Part shown: piece after piece, positions 44,080 through 52,191 of the stretch
Position numbering within the stretch: the stretch's first letter is position 1
How the letters are laid out: each line of letters opens with the position of its first letter
Source: Pseudoalteromonas aurantia
GTDB taxonomy: Bacteria > Pseudomonadota > Gammaproteobacteria > Enterobacterales > Alteromonadaceae
Reading direction: 5' to 3'
Length of the DNA: 64,000 nucleotides
Assembly: GCF_005886875.1 (NCBI RefSeq)
Contig: NZ_PNBY01000070.1
Location: forward strand, 52,535-116,534
The notes under the pieces: model-generated
Seen by the model: the letters and a program-made list of their open reading frames with translations, nothing else
What the model was told of the DNA's origin: nothing
The model's database searches: none
Made by a program: the position numbers and the translations under genes

Positions 44080-44335
44080 TCTCAGCTTGTTCGCAATTTC
44101 TTAATGTTTCATGTGTTATAAATCATTCGGCGTGCATTTTTCATCCCTTCGGATCATGTTACACTGCCTAGCAATTTTGAAATGAAGATTAGGTTTATTG
44201 TATTTCTGTCTATGTATTATGTAGAGATAGAAAATAGTAACCTGATCATACACGGTGTTTTTGCATTGCTTTTAAAGATCAAGGCGAAAACAGAAGTTTA
44301 GTTTATCAGATTTATTGAAATGGTATTTAGCGAGT

Positions 44336-46078
44336 ATGGGAAAAAAGAATAAATTTTTGTCTTGGTTAGGATTTGGCAAAAAAGATGCTGAGCAGCAATC
44401 ACAGATACAAGAGCAAGAAGCGCAACTCGCTAAAGAGCAAGAAGCACAAGCTAAACTTGACCAAGAACAATTAGAGGCTGAAGCGCAGGCCAAGCTTGAA
44501 CAAGAAAGAGTTGAAGCAGAAAAACAAGCTGCAGAACAAGCCGCAGAGCAAGAAGCAGAACGTCAACGCCTTGCAGCAGAAGCGCAAGCCAAGCTTGAAC
44601 AAGAAAGACTTGCTGCAGAACAAGCCGCAGAGCAAGAAGCCGAACGTCAACGCCTTGAAGCAGAAGCGCAAGCCAAGCTTGAACAAGAAAGAGCTGAAGC
44701 AGAAAAACAAGCTGCAGAACAAGCAGCAGAGCAAGAAGCCGAACGTCAACGCCTTGAAGCAGAAGCCAAGCTTGAACAAGAAAGAGTTGAAGCAGAAAAA
44801 CAAGCTGCAGAACAAGCCGCTGAGCAGGAAGCCGAACGTCAACGCCTTGAAGCAGAAGCGCAAGCCAAGCTTGAACAAGAAAGACTTGCTGCAGAAAAAC
44901 AAGCCGCTGAGCAGGAAGCAGAACGTCAGCGCCTTGCAGCAGAAGCGCAAGCCAAGCTTGAACAAGAAAGACTTGAAGCAGAAAAACAAGCTGCAGAACA
45001 AGCCGCAGAGCAAGAAGCAGACCGTCAGCGCCTTGAAGCAGAAGCGCAATCCAAGCTTGAACAAGAAAGAGTTGAAGCAGAAAAACAAGCCGCTGAGCAA
45101 GAAGCAAAAGCGAATCTAGATGCCGAGCAAGCAGCTAACAAGGAAAAGCCAAAAAAGGAAGGCTTCTTTGCACGCCTTAAAAAAGGCTTATTAAAAACTA
45201 AGGTTAACCTTGGGTCAGGCATTGCGTCGATTTTCAAAGGCAAGAAAATTGATGATGATTTATTTGAAGAGCTAGAAACACAGTTACTGACAGCTGATTT
45301 AGGTGTTGATACGACGATGAAGTTGATCGATAGCTTAACGGATACGGCTGATCGCAAGCAACTAAAAGATGGTGATGCACTTTACGAATTAATGAAGCAG
45401 GAAATGGCTGAAATGCTTAAAGAAGCAGAAAAGCCATTAGAGATCCCTGAAAATAAAAAACCATTTGTTATTCTCATGGTGGGCGTAAATGGGGTGGGTA
45501 AAACCACAACCATAGGTAAATTAGCGAAGCAGTTTCAACAAGAAGGTAAATCTGTCATGTTGGCGGCGGGTGATACATTCCGGGCTGCGGCGGTTGAGCA
45601 GTTACAAGTGTGGGGAGAACGTAATGATATTCCTGTTATTGCACAACACACTGGTGCTGATAGTGCGTCAGTAGTGTTTGATGCTTTTCAAGCAGCGCAA
45701 GCGCGCAACGTTGATGTTCTAATAGCGGATACGGCTGGACGCTTACAAAACAAAGATAACTTGATGCAAGAGCTCGAAAAAATTGCGCGAGTCATGAAGA
45801 AGCTTGACCCTAATGCTCCACATGAAGTGATGCTGACGATTGATGCAGGTACAGGGCAAAATGCGATTAGCCAAGTAAACCTATTCAATCAAGCGGTTGG
45901 CTTAACTGGAATTGCTTTGACTAAATTAGATGGCACCGCCAAAGGGGGCGTTATTTTTGCGGTTGCTGATAAATTCCAAGTGCCTATTCGTTATATTGGT
46001 GTTGGTGAAGGCATTGATGATTTACGTACGTTTAAAAGTGATGACTTTATCGACGCACTATTTAGCCAAGATGATTAA
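44336..46078 (+). CDS. ftsY: Signal recognition particle receptor FtsY
   Basis: GTPase that docks SRP-ribosome complexes at the membrane. The 580-residue protein is longer than E. coli FtsY (497). Residues 1-17 (MGKKNKFLSWLGFGKKD) form an amphipathic lipid-binding helix, and an acidic coiled-coil A domain (about 18-270) is made of seven near-identical repeats. The NG core follows: NLGSGIASIFKGKKIDDDLFEELE, G1 GVNGVGKTTTIGKLA, DTFRAAAVEQL, DTAGR and TKLDGTAKGG. I use the ATG at 44336; a TTG at 44315 in frame would add seven residues. The Shine-Dalgarno sequence is weak. First gene before ftsEX-rpoH. Confidence 0.96.
   Translation: MGKKNKFLSWLGFGKKDAEQQSQIQEQEAQLAKEQEAQAKLDQEQLEAEAQAKLEQERVEAEKQAAEQAAEQEAERQRLAAEAQAKLEQERLAAEQAAEQEAERQRLEAEAQAKLEQERAEAEKQAAEQAAEQEAERQRLEAEAKLEQERVEAEKQAAEQAAEQEAERQRLEAEAQAKLEQERLAAEKQAAEQEAERQRLAAEAQAKLEQERLEAEKQAAEQAAEQEADRQRLEAEAQSKLEQERVEAEKQAAEQEAKANLDAEQAANKEKPKKEGFFARLKKGLLKTKVNLGSGIASIFKGKKIDDDLFEELETQLLTADLGVDTTMKLIDSLTDTADRKQLKDGDALYELMKQEMAEMLKEAEKPLEIPENKKPFVILMVGVNGVGKTTTIGKLAKQFQQEGKSVMLAAGDTFRAAAVEQLQVWGERNDIPVIAQHTGADSASVVFDAFQAAQARNVDVLIADTAGRLQNKDNLMQELEKIARVMKKLDPNAPHEVMLTIDAGTGQNAISQVNLFNQAVGLTGIALTKLDGTAKGGVIFAVADKFQVPIRYIGVGEGIDDLRTFKSDDFIDALFSQDD
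44492..45120 (+). repeat. Tandem in-frame repeat in the FtsY acidic domain
   Basis: Seven copies of a unit starting KLEQER, at 44492, 44591, 44675, 44768, 44867, 44954 and 45053. The periods are 99, 84, 93, 99, 87 and 99 nt, all multiples of three. The peptide unit is KLEQER-(V/L/A)(E/A)AEK-QAAEQAAEQEAERQR-LEAEAQA with internal deletions of 2-5 residues. DNA identity between units is very high, including third codon positions, which points to recent slippage or recombination. Such a repeat leaves several other frames open, but those are not genes. Confidence 0.93.
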
Positions 46079-46096
46079 AGTCACGCCTTAATAAAA

Positions 46097-46120
46097 GGGA
46101 GCGCCGGCTCCCTAAATTTT
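46097..46120 (+). terminator. Weak hairpin between ftsY and ftsE
   Basis: A 6-bp stem (GGGAGC at 46097-46102 with GCTCCC at 46107-46112) followed by TAAATTTT. The stem is short and the T tract broken, so it may act only as a partial terminator or mRNA 3'-end stabiliser. Confidence 0.4.
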
Positions 46121-46152
46121 GCTCTAAAAATAACATAAAAAGTGAGCTTATC

Positions 46153-46830
46153 ATGATTAAATTTGAGCAAGTCAGCAAAACTTATCCTGGTGGTCATCGT
46201 GCGCTTGAGAAGGTGACTTTTCAATTAGCTAATAATGAATTAGCTTTTTTAACTGGGCACAGCGGTGCAGGAAAAAGTACTCTACTTAAATTGATCAGTG
46301 TGATGGAGCGTCCTTCTGCCGGTCATGTCTATATTAATGGGATCGATTTGAATGCAATCAACAATCGGCAAATTCCTTTTATTAGACGTGATATTGGTAT
46401 TATTTTTCAAAACCATCGTTTGCTAGAACGTTACAATGTGTTTGATAACGTGGCATTACCTTTAGTGATAGAAGGGATGCATCATAAGCATATTGCGAAA
46501 CGCGTCCATGCCGCCTTAGATAAAGTGGGCTTGTTAGATAAAGTGAAATGCCAGCCTAGTACTTTATCTGGTGGAGAGCAGCAACGGGTCGGTATTGCAC
46601 GCGCCATTGTTAATTCACCGCCGCTATTATTGGCTGACGAACCGACCGGCAATTTAGATCCTGAGCTATCTATGGAGATCCTCAAATTATTTGAAGATTT
46701 TAATCGCCATGGTACGGCTGTTTTGATAGCAACACATGATTTAGGTCTGATCGCGAGAATGAAATACCGTAGTTTAACCTTAAATCACGGGCGCTTGATG
46801 CAAGACCCCTTAGCTGAGAATCGTTTATGA
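46153..46830 (+). CDS. ftsE: Cell division ATP-binding protein FtsE
   Basis: ABC ATPase which with FtsX controls periplasmic amidase activation at the septum through EnvC, also encoded in this window (2354-3487). The 225-residue protein has Walker A GHSGAGKSTLL, Q-loop IIFQNHRLL, signature LSGGEQQRVGIARAI, Walker B LLLADEPTGNLD and switch His (ATHD). Its stop overlaps the ftsX start (ATGA). Confidence 0.97.
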   Translation: MIKFEQVSKTYPGGHRALEKVTFQLANNELAFLTGHSGAGKSTLLKLISVMERPSAGHVYINGIDLNAINNRQIPFIRRDIGIIFQNHRLLERYNVFDNVALPLVIEGMHHKHIAKRVHAALDKVGLLDKVKCQPSTLSGGEQQRVGIARAIVNSPPLLLADEPTGNLDPELSMEILKLFEDFNRHGTAVLIATHDLGLIARMKYRSLTLNHGRLMQDPLAENRL

Positions 46831-47813
46831 GTTTGTTATTTAAAAGCCGAGATAAGCAAAGTAATACTCAGACAAAACCACGGTTATTAGTCGTCTACTT
46901 TTTTATGCTTACCATCATTCGCCAAGGTATACATAGCCTGGGGGAAATGTGGCGTACACCAATTGCTTCGTTAATGACTATATTGGTATTGGGGTTAAGT
47001 TTAACATTGCCTGCCACGTTATATGTAGTGGTGAAAAATGTGCAGCAAGTGAGCAGTGGCTTTAATGATGCAGCAGAGATATCGTTATTTGTGAAAGAGC
47101 AAATGAGCGAACAACAAACACAAACGCTGGTTAAAAGGTTGGCGCTGTATCCTGAGATAGAGAGTGTGAGTTATATATCAAGTGCGCAAGCGTTAACTGA
47201 ATTTAAGCGGGTATCAGGCTTTGGTCAAGCGCTTGATTATTTAGAAAGTAACCCTTTACCAAGTGTTGTATTGGTTACGCCAACCAGTAGGTATAGAAAA
47301 CCACAGGCGGCTCAAAAATTGTTAGATAAGTTAGAAACGGAACGTGAGGTTGAGTTCGGTAAACTTGATATAGAGTGGCTAGAGAGATTAAATGCTTTAC
47401 TGAGTCTATTGAAAGAAAGTGTCTTTACGGTGGGTCTACTGTTGTTAATCGCCGTTATACTCATTATTGGTAATACAATACGACTCTCTATTATGGACAA
47501 AAAGGAAGAGATCCAAGTATTGAAGTTAGTCGGTGCGACAAATACGTTTATTCATACACCATTTATTTGGACGGGTGTATGGTATGGCGTTATTGGCGGT
47601 TTAGTGGCCTTTATTTGTGTGGTACTCATGCTGTGGTGGTTAGAGTCAGCGGTAAGCATGGTGGCAGGTGTATACCAAAGCAGTTACATATTACAGGGTC
47701 TAAATGGTCAAGAGTTAATGATATTATTAGGGCTTGCGGTAGGGCTTGGCTTTAGTGGTTCATTTATTGCTGTCGCGAAGTATATTAAAGAAATAGAGCC
47801 AGATAGAGTCTAA
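46827..47813 (+). CDS. ftsX: Cell division permease FtsX
   Basis: Inner-membrane partner of FtsE, 328 residues. TM1 is at about 46-68, a large periplasmic loop (about 70-195) is the docking site for EnvC, and TM2-TM4 lie at about 205-225, 250-275 and 296-315. The block GNTIRLSIMDKKEEIQVLKLVGATNTFIHTPFIWTG is characteristic. The N terminus (about 1-35) is cytoplasmic and basic. Translationally coupled to ftsE. Confidence 0.96.
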   Translation: MSLLFKSRDKQSNTQTKPRLLVVYFFMLTIIRQGIHSLGEMWRTPIASLMTILVLGLSLTLPATLYVVVKNVQQVSSGFNDAAEISLFVKEQMSEQQTQTLVKRLALYPEIESVSYISSAQALTEFKRVSGFGQALDYLESNPLPSVVLVTPTSRYRKPQAAQKLLDKLETEREVEFGKLDIEWLERLNALLSLLKESVFTVGLLLLIAVILIIGNTIRLSIMDKKEEIQVLKLVGATNTFIHTPFIWTGVWYGVIGGLVAFICVVLMLWWLESAVSMVAGVYQSSYILQGLNGQELMILLGLAVGLGFSGSFIAVAKYIKEIEPDRV

Positions 47814-47986
47814 TAAACAGAGGCAGAGGGCTGCTACATAAACGTATTAGCAGTCTTTGAAGTCATTTTAAAGTCACAATTTTGACTTATAGTGCAAGTA
47901 AGGACAAATTTGCCCTGTAGTTTAAATCTAAAAAATTCAATAATTTCATCATGTTATTTTTTTCTTTTTTTTAGATAATAAAAAAC

Positions 47987-48016
47987 TTGCTTTTTAATTG
48001 GAAAACCTATTATATA
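47987..48016 (+). promoter_or_regulatory. Probable rpoH promoter
   Basis: TTGCTT (47987-47992) and TATATA (48011-48016), 18 nt apart, fit a sigma-70 promoter. The same stretch can be read as a sigma-32-like site, CTTGCTT followed after 13 nt by CCTATTAT. Either reading puts the start of transcription inside the CIRCE element that follows. Confidence 0.5.
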
Positions 48017-48020
48017 CACA

Positions 48021-48047
48021 TTAGCACTCTCAGGGAGAGAGTGCTAA
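48021..48047. promoter_or_regulatory. CIRCE element (HrcA operator) in front of rpoH
   Basis: TTAGCACTC (48021-48029), nine nucleotides, GAGTGCTAA (48039-48047): an exact match to the CIRCE consensus with the correct spacer length. It begins 4 nt after the probable -10 hexamer and ends 33 nt before the rpoH ATG. CIRCE is the operator of the heat-shock repressor HrcA and normally precedes groESL or dnaK operons; here it precedes the gene of the heat-shock sigma factor. An hrcA gene is not in the window. Confidence 0.85.
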
Positions 48048-48080
48048 TTTGAACTAAGATACTTATCACCGAGGTGAAAA

Positions 48081-48944
48081 ATGAGTAAAGATTTATACGC
48101 AATGGCATTAATGTCTGGACAGCAAAGCGCAAGCATGGAAGGTTACTTACAAACGGTAAGTACAATCCCTATGTTAGACGCGGAGCAAGAAAAAGTGTTA
48201 GCTACTCGCCTTCAACAAGAAGGGGACTTAGAAGCGGCTAAGCAACTTATTGTGTCTCATTTACGTTTTGTTGCACACATTGCGAAAAGCTACTCGGGAT
48301 ATGGTCTGCCTCAGGCTGATCTTATTCAAGAAGGTAATATTGGCCTGATGAAGGCTGTTAAACGCTTCAACCCAGAAGTGGGTGTACGTTTAGTTTCTTT
48401 CGCAGTGCATTGGATCAAAGCTGAAATACATGAATATGTATTAAAGAATTGGCGTATTGTAAAAGTTGCGACAACCAAAGCGCAGCGTAAATTGTTTTTC
48501 AATTTGCGTAAAAACAAAAAGCGTTTAGGTTGGTTTAACCAAGATGAAGTATCAACTGTGGCATCAGAGTTGGGTGTTAGCGAGAAAGAAGTACGCGAAA
48601 TGGAGTCGCGCATGAGTGGTCAAGACATGGGTTTTGATTTAACTAACGATGATAATGACGACACGCCAGCTTCAAGTTTTTCTCCTGTCCAGTACCTAAC
48701 TGATGCAGCGAGTGATTTAGCTGAAGAGGTTGAACAGGACCAATGGAAAGAACAGTCACAAAACCGCTTGTTTTCTGCATTGAAAACGTTAGATGAACGC
48801 TCGCAAGATATTGTTAGTGCGCGTTGGTTGGCAGATGAAAAAGCCACGCTTCAAGAGTTAGCTGAAAAATACAATGTATCGGCTGAGCGTGTTAGACAAC
48901 TAGAAAAATCAGCAATGAAAAAGCTACAGGCTGCAATGAGCTAA
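48081..48944 (+). CDS. rpoH: RNA polymerase heat-shock sigma factor RpoH (sigma-32)
   Basis: The 287-residue sigma factor (284 in E. coli) has region 2 [52 protein letters not shown] (in parts), the RpoH-specific box [18 protein letters not shown], and region 4 [26 protein letters not shown]. It directs transcription of chaperone and protease genes and is turned over by FtsH in related bacteria. GAGGTG lies upstream of the ATG. It follows ftsX after 267 nt, which include a promoter and a CIRCE element, so it has its own heat-responsive control. Confidence 0.98.
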   Translation: MSKDLYAMALMSGQQSASMEGYLQTVSTIPMLDAEQEKVLATRLQQEGDLEAAKQLIVSHLRFVAHIAKSYSGYGLPQADLIQEGNIGLMKAVKRFNPEVGVRLVSFAVHWIKAEIHEYVLKNWRIVKVATTKAQRKLFFNLRKNKKRLGWFNQDEVSTVASELGVSEKEVREMESRMSGQDMGFDLTNDDNDDTPASSFSPVQYLTDAASDLAEEVEQDQWKEQSQNRLFSALKTLDERSQDIVSARWLADEKATLQELAEKYNVSAERVRQLEKSAMKKLQAAMS

Positions 48945-48983
48945 GCTCTTCATTTTGTCACAAACTTACTGTACAAATATAAG

Positions 48984-49014
48984 AATGCCGCTTTATAAGC
49001 GGCATTTTGCTTTT
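48984..49014 (+). terminator. Terminator downstream of rpoH
   Basis: A 10-bp perfect stem (AATGCCGCTT at 48984-48993 with AAGCGGCATT at 48997-49006) and a 3-nt loop, followed by TTGCTTTT. Confidence 0.85.
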
Positions 49015-49096
49015 ATGTGTTTAGAAAAAATTTGAGCTTACAAGTGTTTACTATTTTGATTATAATGCGCAGCAATAAAAATGAGGAGCGTCTATT

Positions 49097-49831
49097 TTGT
49101 TAGTCTTATTGCGTATTGTCGCGATGGCATTATTTATTGTTGTAAGTTGTCTTTTGGGGTTGTTGATATGTCTGGTGAGGCCTTTTCACCGTAACAACGT
49201 TCACGTTATTGCTAGTTGGTTTGGCAAAATGTCACGTGTGCTTGGGGTAAAGCTAGAAATTACACGCCACCCAGATAGCGAACAAGCAGGGCCTGCTATT
49301 TACGTTGCTAATCACCAGAATAACTATGATTTATTCACACTCCCTGCGGCGGTGCCAAAGAGTACAGTAAGCATGGGTAAAGAGAGTCTTAAGTGGATCC
49401 CCTTCTTTGGTCAAATGTATTGGCTATCAGGCAATATATTAATTAATAGAACCAATCGTTCTAAAGCAATGGGTACTTTGGGCAAGTCAGCAGATAAAAT
49501 TAAACAGCAAGGGTTATCGGTATGGATGTTCCCAGAGGGAACACGCAGCTATGGCCGTGGCCTATTGCCTTTTAAAACAGGTGCATTCCATACAGCAATG
49601 AATGCTGACGTACCGGTGATCCCTGTGTGCATGAATACCACACATCATTGTATTAAGCTAAACCGATGGGATAATGGTACAATATACATTGATATGTTAG
49701 CGCCGGTTTACCTTGATAAAGAAACCAGCGCTCGAGACCATGCTGGTGCAGTTCAGATGTTGATGCGTGATAGAATTGTAGAGCTTGATGCGAAAATGAG
49801 AGAAAAAAATGGAAAACTGGCGCGAAATTAG
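49097..49831 (+). CDS. plsC: 1-acyl-sn-glycerol-3-phosphate acyltransferase
   Basis: Second acylation in phospholipid synthesis, lysophosphatidate to phosphatidate. The 244-residue membrane protein (245 in E. coli) has an N-terminal helix (about 5-27), the NHxxxxD motif (VANHQNNYDLFTL), GNILINR, FPEGTRSYGRGLLPFKTGAFH and VPVIPV. The start is TTG at 49097, with GAGGAG 8 nt upstream; the first in-frame ATG (49124) has no ribosome binding site and would cut the first helix. The 3' end overlaps rraB by 23 nt. Confidence 0.95.
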   Translation: MLVLLRIVAMALFIVVSCLLGLLICLVRPFHRNNVHVIASWFGKMSRVLGVKLEITRHPDSEQAGPAIYVANHQNNYDLFTLPAAVPKSTVSMGKESLKWIPFFGQMYWLSGNILINRTNRSKAMGTLGKSADKIKQQGLSVWMFPEGTRSYGRGLLPFKTGAFHTAMNADVPVIPVCMNTTHHCIKLNRWDNGTIYIDMLAPVYLDKETSARDHAGAVQMLMRDRIVELDAKMREKNGKLARN

Positions 49832-50144
49832 TGAAGAGATTGTTGAATCATTACTTGAAGATGGTTCATCAACAGACACATTGTATGAAGTTGAGCATCA
49901 CTTTGTTTGTGAAGATTTCGATAAATTAGAAGGTGCGGCATTGGCTGCATTTAAACTCGGTTATGACGTAGAAGAGCCTGCTGAGCTGGAGCTTGAAGAC
50001 GGTGGCAAGATATGGGGCTTTGACGTTGTGGTTGAAGTTGAGTTGGATGCTGACGTTATTATGGAAGATGTTGATAAGTTAGCAGCGTTAGCCGTTGAAC
50101 ATAATATTGAATACGATGGCTGGGGCACTTACTTTCAAGAGTAA
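49809..50144 (+). CDS. rraB: Regulator of ribonuclease E activity RraB
   Basis: A small acidic protein of 111 residues (138 in E. coli) that binds RNase E and alters its choice of substrates. Family blocks are LLEDGSSTDTLYEVEHHFVCEDFDKLE, AAFKLGYDVEEPAELE, WGFDVVVEVELDADVIMEDVDKL and YDGWGTYFQE. It overlaps the end of plsC by 23 nt in another frame, so expression probably depends on plsC translation. Confidence 0.93.
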   Translation: MENWREISEEIVESLLEDGSSTDTLYEVEHHFVCEDFDKLEGAALAAFKLGYDVEEPAELELEDGGKIWGFDVVVEVELDADVIMEDVDKLAALAVEHNIEYDGWGTYFQE

Positions 50145-50171
50145 GTATCCTCTCAATTGAGTATTGCTGAA

Positions 50172-50196
50172 AAAAGGAAGCGGCTGCTTCCTTTTG
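50172..50196 (+). terminator. Terminator downstream of rraB
   Basis: A 10-bp perfect stem (AAAAGGAAGC at 50172-50181 with GCTTCCTTTT at 50186-50195) and a 4-nt loop. The T tract is the right arm itself and is short. Confidence 0.75.
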
Positions 50197-50368
50197 TGGT
50201 TTGCTAATTCATTCCTAATTAATAACCTTAGTTAAGCACCTTGGAATGAGGTGTATTCTTTCTTTCTTTACTACGAAAAAGATATTAAATATTGTTCGTA
50301 TTATAGACTTTTTATAGCAAAAAGTGCTATTAATCACTTTTCTTATTTAATAGTGTATTAAATCTAAT

Positions 50369-51643
50369 ATGCGGGTAACGCTTCCTATATCAGAACTTCT
50401 GCCAGGCATGTTTGTTGACAGTGTTAGCAAGCAGCGCAGCGATGCCGGTATTAAAATCAAATCACGTGGCATGGTTAGAGATCAAGCCATTATTGCCAAA
50501 CTTCTTTCTGAAGGGGTATTAGAGCTTAATATTGACTTTGCACAAAGTGATATTGAGATCCCTGGAAAGTACCAGTTAAAGGAAGTTGAACGCTCAGCCC
50601 CTGAACCTACACCCATTGCCAGCTCTGCAGAAAAGCCGCCAACTGAGAAGGAGATCTCGGAACCCGTTGTTAAGAAAGTCAGTAAGTTGATTTCGCCACA
50701 ATCACTTGAGAAAGAATTTGAACGAGCCAGCCAGCATTTCGAAATGCACAATCGTAAAATTCAGTCTTTATATGGTGATATAACAGCGGGTGGAAAAGTC
50801 GATATTAGCTTGATCAGCGATGTTAGCAAAGAGATCGTGCAGTCGGTGCTACGTAATAGTAGTGCAATGGCGATACTGACTCGGTTGAAAGACAAGGATG
50901 GTTACAATTGGCGGCATATGATCAACTGTACCATTTTGATCAGTGTTTTTGCTAAGTATTTAGGGTTGAAAAACTCAGTAATACAGCAATTAGCGATGGG
51001 TGCTATGTTGCATGACATAGGGCATGCACGACTGCCACAAGGGATAATCAATAAAGAAGGTAAGTTGACAGCTTTGGAATATAAAGCGGTTAAAAAGCAT
51101 GTTGTACAATCTTTGGGATTAGTAAAAGGTGAAAAAGGGATCACCCCGATTATGATGGATGTCATTATTAATCATCATGAGCGGGTTGACGGCAGTGGGT
51201 ATCCTAGAAGGTTGAGTGGGAGTAAGGTCAGTAAAGCCGCACGTATTATGGCTATTGTTGATGTATATGATGCGATCACATCTGATAGGCCTTACCAAAT
51301 GAGTGAAGAGCCAGTTCATGCGCTTCGATACTTATTAGCGAACAAAGAGCAGTTTGATGCTGAGCTCGTACAGCGGTTTATCAAATGTATGGGTGTACAT
51401 CCTGTTGGAACCATTGTAAAGCTTACGAACGAGCGTTTGGCATTAGTTTTAGAGGGTAATAAGCAGGCGCCGACGGCACCTAAGGTACGGGTTTTTTATA
51501 ACACGAAGCATATGCATCATATTACCGCAAAAGAGCTTGATTTAAGTGATGAGGAGCAAGAGGTAAAAATTGTCGCCAGTGTGAGGCCATTAGATTACCA
51601 AATTAATTTATCCCGCCTGTTAAGAGATCATCTGTTGGTTTAG
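50369..51643 (+). CDS. HD-GYP domain cyclic-di-GMP phosphodiesterase
   Basis: A 424-residue cytoplasmic protein that should hydrolyse c-di-GMP. The N-terminal DUF3391 region (about 1-130; LPISELLPGMFVDSV) is followed by an HD-GYP domain (about 150-345) with the metal-binding HD (MLHDIGHARLP), HH in INHHERVDGSGYPRRLSG (which includes the GYP triad) and VDVYDAITSDRPYQ. All catalytic residues appear present. No sensor or receiver domain other than DUF3391 is seen. The start at 50369 has a poor ribosome binding site. The 3' end overlaps the next, convergent gene by 41 nt. Confidence 0.93.
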   Translation: MRVTLPISELLPGMFVDSVSKQRSDAGIKIKSRGMVRDQAIIAKLLSEGVLELNIDFAQSDIEIPGKYQLKEVERSAPEPTPIASSAEKPPTEKEISEPVVKKVSKLISPQSLEKEFERASQHFEMHNRKIQSLYGDITAGGKVDISLISDVSKEIVQSVLRNSSAMAILTRLKDKDGYNWRHMINCTILISVFAKYLGLKNSVIQQLAMGAMLHDIGHARLPQGIINKEGKLTALEYKAVKKHVVQSLGLVKGEKGITPIMMDVIINHHERVDGSGYPRRLSGSKVSKAARIMAIVDVYDAITSDRPYQMSEEPVHALRYLLANKEQFDAELVQRFIKCMGVHPVGTIVKLTNERLALVLEGNKQAPTAPKVRVFYNTKHMHHITAKELDLSDEEQEVKIVASVRPLDYQINLSRLLRDHLLV

Positions 51644-51932
51644 TTTTGTCGCATTGTTTGAGCTTTTGTTTTCGCGCTGACAATATAGCCCCAGATAAAC
51701 AACTACTCATTAATACTAACCACAGGTACGTTCCATTTTGTGCATGTAGCGCAATACAGCAGCACGCCAGTGCAAATAATGAAAACACTATAGAAGCGAG
51801 CCAATAATGGTTTATTGGGTTGTCGCATTCCCCCGCGTGATTGCATGCACAGTAATTTGCCTTACAAAAACTAAATACACTGGCGCCGGAAAACAGCAGC
51901 GCTGCGACTACGAGTATTGCCATCGTTATCAT
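51603..51932 (-). CDS. Small Cys-rich membrane protein of unknown function
   Basis: A 109-residue frame with three hydrophobic helices (about 3-21, 45-64 and 68-86). Between the first two lies a Cys-rich loop, CKANYCACNHAGECDNP, and two more Cys are in the second helix, which suggests metal or disulfide chemistry. GGGGA lies about 8 nt before the ATG. I do not recognise a family. It overlaps the end of the HD-GYP gene on the other strand; hydrophobicity pattern and ribosome binding site favour a real gene, but it is not certain. Confidence 0.5.
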   Translation of the reverse strand: MITMAILVVAALLFSGASVFSFCKANYCACNHAGECDNPINHYWLASIVFSLFALACCCIALHAQNGTYLWLVLMSSCLSGAILSARKQKLKQCDKTKPTDDLLTGGIN

Positions 51933-52191
51933 TATTTAGTTCCCCACACTGAATCAAGCCTGTGTAAGTGTATACAAAGTTAAGTTGGTTCGTCAATACA
52001 AATAAGAATTAATATCAATTGGGTTGATTGTTAAGTCATCCGATCTGTTCCTATAATCATTATCTTGGTGTTAAATTGTGCGATTGGATAGTTAAGATTC
52101 GTTAAGTTGCAGATCTTTGTTGTAAATTTAGGTAGTGTGTAGGCGATTAAGAAGATGACGGTTCAAGCCGGATTTACACATAGGATTGAGA

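Noticed and set aside
44451..45119. Three further long open frames (about 207-218 codons) in other frames and on the minus strand across the ftsY repeats
   Set aside because: They arise because the repeat unit lacks stop codons in those frames. Their translations are low-complexity (K/N/Q-rich or L/F-rich) and they have no independent start context.
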